A stretch of 11,313 nt of DNA from an uncultured Prevotellaceae bacterium (GTDB lineage: Bacteria; Bacteroidota; Bacteroidia; Bacteroidales; Bacteroidaceae): NCBI GenBank assembly GCA_937891085.1, contig CALAEY010000027.1:1-11313 (forward strand). Direction: 5' to 3'. Position numbers and translations under genes: made by a program. Each line of letters opens with the position of its first letter. The stretch's first letter is position 1. Under the pieces are notes generated by a model. The model did not search any database, was not told the DNA's origin, and saw only the letters and a program-made list of their open reading frames with translations. Shown in pieces: positions 7,112 through 11,313 of the stretch.

Positions 7112-8650
7112 ATGAAAAAAAGAGCTATAATCACTACCATTTGTTTGGCTGCCACAATGGGGCTTTACGCACAGCGTACTGCCACCATCAGCCTCTCTTC
7201 TGAAGGGAAGCAAATCATCCCTAAGGAAATCTATGGTCAGTTTGCAGAACATTTGGGCAGCTGCATTTACGGAGGCCTTTGGGTAGGTGAAGATTCTTCT
7301 ATCCCCAACATACAGGGCTATCGTACCGATGTATTCAATGCCCTGAAAGAGCTGAAGGTACCAGTGCTGCGCTGGCCGGGTGGTTGCTTTGCCGATGAGT
7401 ACCACTGGATGGATGGCATCGGTCCACGTGAAAACCGTCCCAAGATGGTGAACACCAACTGGGGTGGCACCATTGAAGACAATAGCTTCGGTACCCATGA
7501 GTTCCTTAACCTATGTGAGATGCTTGGTGCAGAGCCATACATCAGCGGTAACGTAGGTAGTGGAACCGTTGAGGAACTGGCCAAGTGGGTGGAATACATG
7601 ACCAGCGAGGGCGATGGTCCCATGGCTCGCCTACGTCGTCAGAACGGACGCGACCATGCCTGGAAGGTGAAGTATCTGGGCGTTGGCAATGAAAGCTGGG
7701 GATGCGGAGGTAACATGCGCCCTGAGTACTACAGCGACCTCTTCCGTCGTTACTCCACCTATTGCAGGAACTACGATGGCAATGTGCTCTTCAAGGTAGC
7801 CAGCGGTGCCAGCGACTATGACTACAACTGGACGGATGTATTGATGCAGCAGGTTGGTACCCGCATGAATGGCCTTTCACTGCACTACTATACCGTAGCA
7901 GGTTGGAATGGCAGCAAAGGAAAGGCTACCAGCTTCACCGACGAAGACTACTTCTGGACTCTGGGCAAATGCCGTGAGATAGAGGACGTCATCAAGCGCC
8001 ACTGCCAAATCATGGACACCTACGACAGGCAGAAACGGGTAGCCTTGATGCTCGATGAATGGGGCACTTGGTGGGATGTTGAGGAAGGCACCAATCCCGG
8101 CCACCTCTTCCAGCAGAACACCCTGCGTGATGCCTTCGTGGCCTCCCTTACCTTCGACATCTTCCATAAGTACACAGACCGCCTGAAGATGGCCAACATT
8201 GCCCAGATAGTCAATGTGCTTCAGAGTATGATTCTCACGAAAGACAGCCAGATGGTACTCACGCCTACCTACTATGTGTTCAAAATGTACAACGTACATC
8301 AAGATGCTACTTACCTGCCCATGCAGATTATCTGCGACCAAGTGCAGGTACGCGACAATCGCACAGTACCTATGCTCAGTGCTACGGCTTCTACAAAGGA
8401 CGGAAAGACACACATCTCCCTTTCCAACATAGACCCACAGCAGAAGCAGACCATCACCATCAACTTGGGGGCTCTGAAAGCCAGTCGTGTAAGCGGTGAG
8501 ATGCTCACTTCTGCCAACCTGACTGACTATAATGACTTCGGGAAAGCCGAGGTGGTTCATCCTCAGGCATTCAACGGAGCAAAGCTTCAGAAAGGCATCC
8601 TCACGGTAGAACTTCCTGCCAAGAGCATCGTCACTTTGGAATTGCAGTAG
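7112..8650 (+). CDS. Secreted alpha-L-arabinofuranosidase, GH51
   Basis: This glycoside hydrolase releases terminal L-arabinofuranose from arabinan, arabinoxylan or their oligosaccharides. I set the start at ATG 7112, giving 512 residues. The frame stays open upstream into the end of araB, but only this start gives a signal peptide: MKKR, a hydrophobic core, then LYA followed by Gln21, a typical Bacteroidetes signal peptidase I site. There is no lipobox, so the protein is more likely periplasmic or exported than a surface lipoprotein. Clan GH-A features are present: RWPGG at 87-91, the acid/base Glu194 in VGNESWG, and the nucleophile Glu316 in MLDEWG. A beta-sandwich domain forms the C-terminal third. 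It is 22 bases after araB, so the hydrolase and the catabolic genes are probably expressed together. Linkage preference cannot be read from the sequence. Confidence 0.94.
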   Translation: MKKRAIITTICLAATMGLYAQRTATISLSSEGKQIIPKEIYGQFAEHLGSCIYGGLWVGEDSSIPNIQGYRTDVFNALKELKVPVLRWPGGCFADEYHWMDGIGPRENRPKMVNTNWGGTIEDNSFGTHEFLNLCEMLGAEPYISGNVGSGTVEELAKWVEYMTSEGDGPMARLRRQNGRDHAWKVKYLGVGNESWGCGGNMRPEYYSDLFRRYSTYCRNYDGNVLFKVASGASDYDYNWTDVLMQQVGTRMNGLSLHYYTVAGWNGSKGKATSFTDEDYFWTLGKCREIEDVIKRHCQIMDTYDRQKRVALMLDEWGTWWDVEEGTNPGHLFQQNTLRDAFVASLTFDIFHKYTDRLKMANIAQIVNVLQSMILTKDSQMVLTPTYYVFKMYNVHQDATYLPMQIICDQVQVRDNRTVPMLSATASTKDGKTHISLSNIDPQQKQTITINLGALKASRVSGEMLTSANLTDYNDFGKAEVVHPQAFNGAKLQKGILTVELPAKSIVTLELQ

Positions 8651-8680
8651 AATCACCACTTGGCAGAAATATATTCAAAG

Positions 8681-8715
8681 AAAGATAGGAATTAACGTTT
8701 TATTACACTATCTTT
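8681..8715. repeat. Inverted repeat spanning the transketolase promoter, possible operator
   Basis: AAAGATAG (8681-8688) and CTATCTTT (8708-8715) form a perfect 8-base inverted repeat with a 19-base spacer. The right arm overlaps the -7 box at 8709-8716, and the left arm overlaps the place where a -33 box would lie. A regulator bound as a dimer across it would cover the promoter. Equally, the palindrome may be chance in an AT-rich gap. The spacer is long and no U-tract follows, so a terminator is unlikely. Confidence 0.4.
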
Positions 8716-8716
8716 G
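8709..8716 (+). promoter_or_regulatory. Bacteroidetes -7 promoter box upstream of transketolase
   Basis: TATCTTTG at 8709-8716 is an exact match to the Bacteroidetes -7 consensus TAnnTTTG and lies in the 93-base gap between the GH51 gene and transketolase. At the expected 19-base spacing the -33 site (8686-8689) reads TAGG instead of TTTG, so the upstream box is weak and the promoter may need an activator. Transcription would begin near 8720-8724 and leave a leader of about 20 bases before the ATG at 8744. The site suggests that tkt-rpiB can be expressed apart from the arabinose genes, though readthrough from upstream remains possible. Confidence 0.6.
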
Positions 8717-8743
8717 TGGTCAGAAATAACAAAACAAGACATC

Positions 8744-10756
8744 ATGAACGATAATAAACTGATGAACAGAGCAGCTGACAACATCCGTCTGTTGGCTGTT
8801 TCTATGGTAGAAAAGGCAAAGTCAGGTCATCCTGGCGGAGCAATGGGCGGAGCTGACTTCATCAATGTACTCTTCTCCGAATATATGGTATTCGATCCAG
8901 AGAATCCAACGTGGGATGGTCGTGACCGTTTCTTCTTGGATCCTGGACACATGTCCCCTATGCTCTACGCACAGCTGCACTTCTTTGGCTACTACTCGAT
9001 GGACGAACTGAAGAACTTCCGTCAGTGGTACAGCCCTACTACCGGACATCCTGAGCGCGAAATCGTGCGTGGCATTGAGAACACCTCTGGTCCGCTGGGG
9101 CAAGGACATACCTATGCCGTAGGTGCAGCCATGGCTGCCAAGTTCCTCAAAGCCCGTTTTGGCGATGTGATGAATCAGACCATCTATGCCTATATCTCCG
9201 ATGGCGGTATTCAGGAGGAAATCTCACAGGGTGCAGGACGCATGGCTGGCACTTTAGGTCTGGACAACCTCATCATGTTCTATGATGCCAACGAGATACA
9301 ACTCTCCACTACCGTTGCTGAAGTGACCAGCGAAGATACTGCCAAGAAGTACGAAGCCTGGGGGTGGAAAGTTATCACCATAGATGGCAATGATCCTGAT
9401 CAGATTCGCAAAGCCTTGAATGAGGCCCAAGCTGAGAAGGAACGCCCTACCTTGATCATCGGACATACTGTGATGGGCAAGGGAGCACGTCGTGCAGATG
9501 GCAGCAGCTATGAGAATTGCACAGCCACACATGGTGCTCCACTGGGTGGCGATGCTTATATCAATACGGTAAAGAACTTGGGAGGAGATCCCGAGAATCC
9601 ATTCGTGGTATGGCCAGAAGTGAAGAAACTCTATGACAAACGCAAAGCTGAATTGAAACAGATTTTGAAAGAGCGCTATGCTGCACGTGCAGCTTGGGAG
9701 AAGGCAGAGCCTGAGAAAGCAGCCCTATTGAAGGAATACTTCTCTGGCAAGGCCCCAAAGGTAGATTGGAGCGCCATTGAGCAGAAACCTAATCAGCCTA
9801 CACGTAATGCCTCCGCTACCGTTCTTGGTCTGTTGGCTAAGCAAGTGGGCAACATGGTAGTGGCCAGTGCAGACCTTTGCAACTCCGACAAGAGCGAAGG
9901 TTTCCTGAAGCAGACACACGCCTTCAAGAAAGGCGACTTTAGCGGTGCCTTCTTCCAGGCAGGTGTAAGCGAACTTACCATGGCATGCGTCATGATAGGT
10001 ATGGCCTTGCATGGCGGTGTATTGCCAGCATGTGCTACCTTCTTCGTATTCTCCGACTATATGAAACCTGCCCTCCGCATGGCAGCCCTCATGGAGATAC
10101 CTATCATCTTCTTCTGGAGCCACGATGCCTTCCGCGTAGGCGAAGACGGCCCTACACACCAACCCGTTGAGCAGGAAGCACAACTTCGCTTGCTGGAGAA
10201 GCTGAAGAACCACAGCGGACGTAATTCGATGTTGGTACTTCGCCCTGCAGATGTCAACGAGACAACGGAAGCCTGGAAACTCGCCATCGAGAACATCTAC
10301 GGACCAACGGGTATCATTCTCTCCCGTCAGAATGTAGAAAACCTTCCAGAAGGCAATGACTACAGCCTTGTGGCTAAGGGTGGTTATATCGTAGCTGGCT
10401 CTGACGAGAATCCAGACGTAATTCTGATAGCTTCTGGCTCTGAGGTATCTACGCTGGTAGCAGGAGCCAAACTGCTTCGTGAGGACGGTGTTCGTGTTCG
10501 TATCGTTTCCGTGCCATCTGAAGGTCTTTTCCGTTCTCAGGTACCAGGTTACCAGATCAGGGTACTTCCTTTCCGCAAGAAGAAATTTGCACTCACTGCA
10601 GGCCTCTCCTTCGCTATGCGAGGCTTGGTAGGTCCTTACGGAAAGATCTGGGGTATGGACTACTTTGGCTTCTCTGCTCCTTACAAGGTGCTGGATGAGA
10701 AGCTGGGCTTCAATGCAGAGAATGTGTACAAGCAAGTTAAAGCAATGTTGAGATAA
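8744..10756 (+). CDS. tkt: Transketolase
   Basis: Transketolase moves two-carbon units between sugar phosphates with thiamine diphosphate (ThDP) and a divalent metal. Here it would use the D-xylulose-5-phosphate made by AraD. I set the start at ATG 8744, giving 670 residues. An in-frame TTG at 8714 would add ten residues but lies inside the -7 promoter box. The N-terminal ThDP domain has KSGHPGGAMGGADF (26-39), GPLGQGH (116-122) and the metal/pyrophosphate motif SDGGIQEE (152-159) ending at Asn183. Serine replaces the first glycine of the usual GDG, which may be normal for this lineage. The pyrimidine domain has the ThDP-activating Glu410 in GVSEL, then SHDAFRVGEDGPTHQPVE (459-476). The C-terminal domain is complete, so this is a full-length enzyme. 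rpiB begins one base after the stop, so the two are surely co-translated. Confidence 0.96.
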   Translation: MNDNKLMNRAADNIRLLAVSMVEKAKSGHPGGAMGGADFINVLFSEYMVFDPENPTWDGRDRFFLDPGHMSPMLYAQLHFFGYYSMDELKNFRQWYSPTTGHPEREIVRGIENTSGPLGQGHTYAVGAAMAAKFLKARFGDVMNQTIYAYISDGGIQEEISQGAGRMAGTLGLDNLIMFYDANEIQLSTTVAEVTSEDTAKKYEAWGWKVITIDGNDPDQIRKALNEAQAEKERPTLIIGHTVMGKGARRADGSSYENCTATHGAPLGGDAYINTVKNLGGDPENPFVVWPEVKKLYDKRKAELKQILKERYAARAAWEKAEPEKAALLKEYFSGKAPKVDWSAIEQKPNQPTRNASATVLGLLAKQVGNMVVASADLCNSDKSEGFLKQTHAFKKGDFSGAFFQAGVSELTMACVMIGMALHGGVLPACATFFVFSDYMKPALRMAALMEIPIIFFWSHDAFRVGEDGPTHQPVEQEAQLRLLEKLKNHSGRNSMLVLRPADVNETTEAWKLAIENIYGPTGIILSRQNVENLPEGNDYSLVAKGGYIVAGSDENPDVILIASGSEVSTLVAGAKLLREDGVRVRIVSVPSEGLFRSQVPGYQIRVLPFRKKKFALTAGLSFAMRGLVGPYGKIWGMDYFGFSAPYKVLDEKLGFNAENVYKQVKAMLR

Positions 10757-10757
10757 T

Positions 10758-11195
10758 ATGGAAGTAAAGAATATCGGACTTTGTTCAGACCATGCAGGCT
10801 ATGCCCTGAAAGAGTATGTCAAGTCATGGCTCTCCGCCAGAGGATGGGGATTTGTAGACTATGGTACTTTTAGTGCTCAAAGCTGTGACTATCCAGACTT
10901 TGCACATCCCATGGCTATAGCCATAGAGAAAGGTGAGGTATATCCTGGCATCGCTATCTGTGGAACAGGCAATGGCATTGCCATGACACTCAACAAGCAT
11001 CAGGGCATCCGTGCTGCACTTTGCTGGAAGCCTGAGATTTGCGAGCTGGCACGTAAGCACAATGATGCCAATGTGTTGGTTCTTCCCGGCCGTCACCTCA
11101 CCAACGTAGAAGCAGACGCTATTTTGGAAGTGTTCTTTACTGCTGAATTTGAAGGCGGAAGGCATGAGCGCAGAGTCCAGAAAATCCCTGTATGA
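10758..11195 (+). CDS. rpiB: Ribose-5-phosphate isomerase B
   Basis: RpiB interconverts D-ribulose-5-phosphate and D-ribose-5-phosphate, the aldose that transketolase uses with xylulose-5-phosphate. The 145-residue protein is typical of the RpiB/LacA/LacB family. Active-site residues match E. coli RpiB: Asp11-His12 in SDHAG, catalytic Cys68 in ICGTGNG, His101-Asn102 in ARKHNDANV, Arg112 in PGRH, and Arg135 with Arg139 in EGGRHERRV. The cysteine and the transketolase neighbour support RpiB over the LacA/LacB isomerases, although activity on other aldose phosphates cannot be excluded. It starts one base after the tkt stop, so translation is probably coupled. It is the last gene of the cluster; the next promoter begins about 16 bases after its stop. 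Confidence 0.95.
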   Translation: MEVKNIGLCSDHAGYALKEYVKSWLSARGWGFVDYGTFSAQSCDYPDFAHPMAIAIEKGEVYPGIAICGTGNGIAMTLNKHQGIRAALCWKPEICELARKHNDANVLVLPGRHLTNVEADAILEVFFTAEFEGGRHERRVQKIPV

Positions 11196-11211
11196 TTTTT
11201 TTGGAAAAAAG

Positions 11212-11242
11212 TTTGCAGTTTGCAAAATACTTATTACTTTTG
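11212..11242 (+). promoter_or_regulatory. Consensus Bacteroidetes promoter for the tRNA gene
   Basis: TTTG at 11212-11215, a 19-base spacer, and TACTTTTG at 11235-11242 match both the -33 (TTTG) and the -7 (TAnnTTTG) boxes of the Bacteroidetes primary sigma factor at the expected spacing. Transcription would start near 11246-11249, about a dozen bases before the tRNA. Two small inverted repeats coincide with the boxes: TTTGCA/TGCAAA (11212-11217, 11221-11226) and TTTGC/GCAAA (11239-11243, 11248-11252). The promoter begins only 16 bases after the rpiB stop. Confidence 0.85.
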
Positions 11243-11259
11243 CATCCGCAAACGTAGTT

Positions 11260-11313
11260 AGGAGCGTAGCTCAGTTGGTTTAGAGCGCTTCAGTCACATT
11301 GAAGAGGTCATCG
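11260..11313 (+). tRNA. tRNA-Val(CAC), 5' part, cut by the window end
   Basis: The first 54 bases of a tRNA fold as expected. The acceptor strand is AGGAGCG, followed by TA at positions 8-9. The D-stem is GCTC/GAGC around AGTTGGTTTA, and the anticodon stem CTTCA/TGAAG (11288-11292, 11300-11304) is perfect. The 7-base loop GTCACAT has T at position 33 and anticodon CAC at 11295-11297, which reads GUG (valine). The variable loop is AGGTC and the T-stem is cut off after four bases. G at position 32 is unusual, as a pyrimidine is normal there. The identity rests on the anticodon alone because the 3' half is outside the window. Confidence 0.85.

Noticed and set aside
9725..10735. Open frame of 336 codons on the minus strand opposite transketolase
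   Set aside because: It is fully antisense to a well-supported enzyme gene, its translation resembles no family I know, and long antisense frames are common opposite codon-biased genes.
11196..11210. T7 and A6 runs after rpiB as a possible terminator
   Set aside because: The arms are separated by only GG, too short for a stable loop, and no GC stem or trailing U-tract is seen. No terminator can be supported.

Overview
The window holds a compact, one-direction L-arabinose utilisation cluster from a member of the Bacteroidetes. The best fit is Prevotella or a close relative, or else Bacteroides. Three things point there. The gene order (aldose 1-epimerase, SSS symporter, araD, araA, araB, GH51, transketolase, rpiB) is close to the arabinose locus of Bacteroides. 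The promoters match the Bacteroidetes -33/-7 pattern (TTTG, then TAnnTTTG) rather than the E. coli type. The starts lack a clear Shine-Dalgarno sequence and sit behind A-rich leaders. All genes are on the + strand.

Layout: galM (2-1087) is followed by a heptanucleotide repeat tract (1073-1187) that runs from the last galM codons to the start of the sugar/Na+ symporter gene (1187-3124). Next come araD (3137-3823), araA (3849-5390) and araB (5416-7089), with gaps of 12 to 25 bases. A secreted GH51 alpha-L-arabinofuranosidase (7112-8650) follows 22 bases later. A 93-base gap (8651-8743) holds a likely promoter for transketolase (8744-10756), which is followed one base later by rpiB (10758-11195). 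The right edge has a consensus promoter and the first 54 bases of a tRNA gene, probably tRNA-Val(CAC). No gap is longer than 100 bases.

How it works together: the GH51 enzyme, outside the cytoplasm, releases L-arabinose from arabinan or arabinoxylan fragments. The epimerase balances the anomers and the symporter imports the sugar. AraA makes L-ribulose, AraB phosphorylates it, and AraD converts L-ribulose-5-phosphate to D-xylulose-5-phosphate. Transketolase needs an aldose acceptor such as ribose-5-phosphate, which RpiB supplies, so the last two genes feed the product into the non-oxidative pentose phosphate pathway.

I did not find an undescribed system. The points worth a second look are the heptamer tract that supplies the galM stop codon, a change in base composition inside galM, the absence of an araR regulator gene, an inverted repeat over the transketolase promoter, and a start correction for transketolase.
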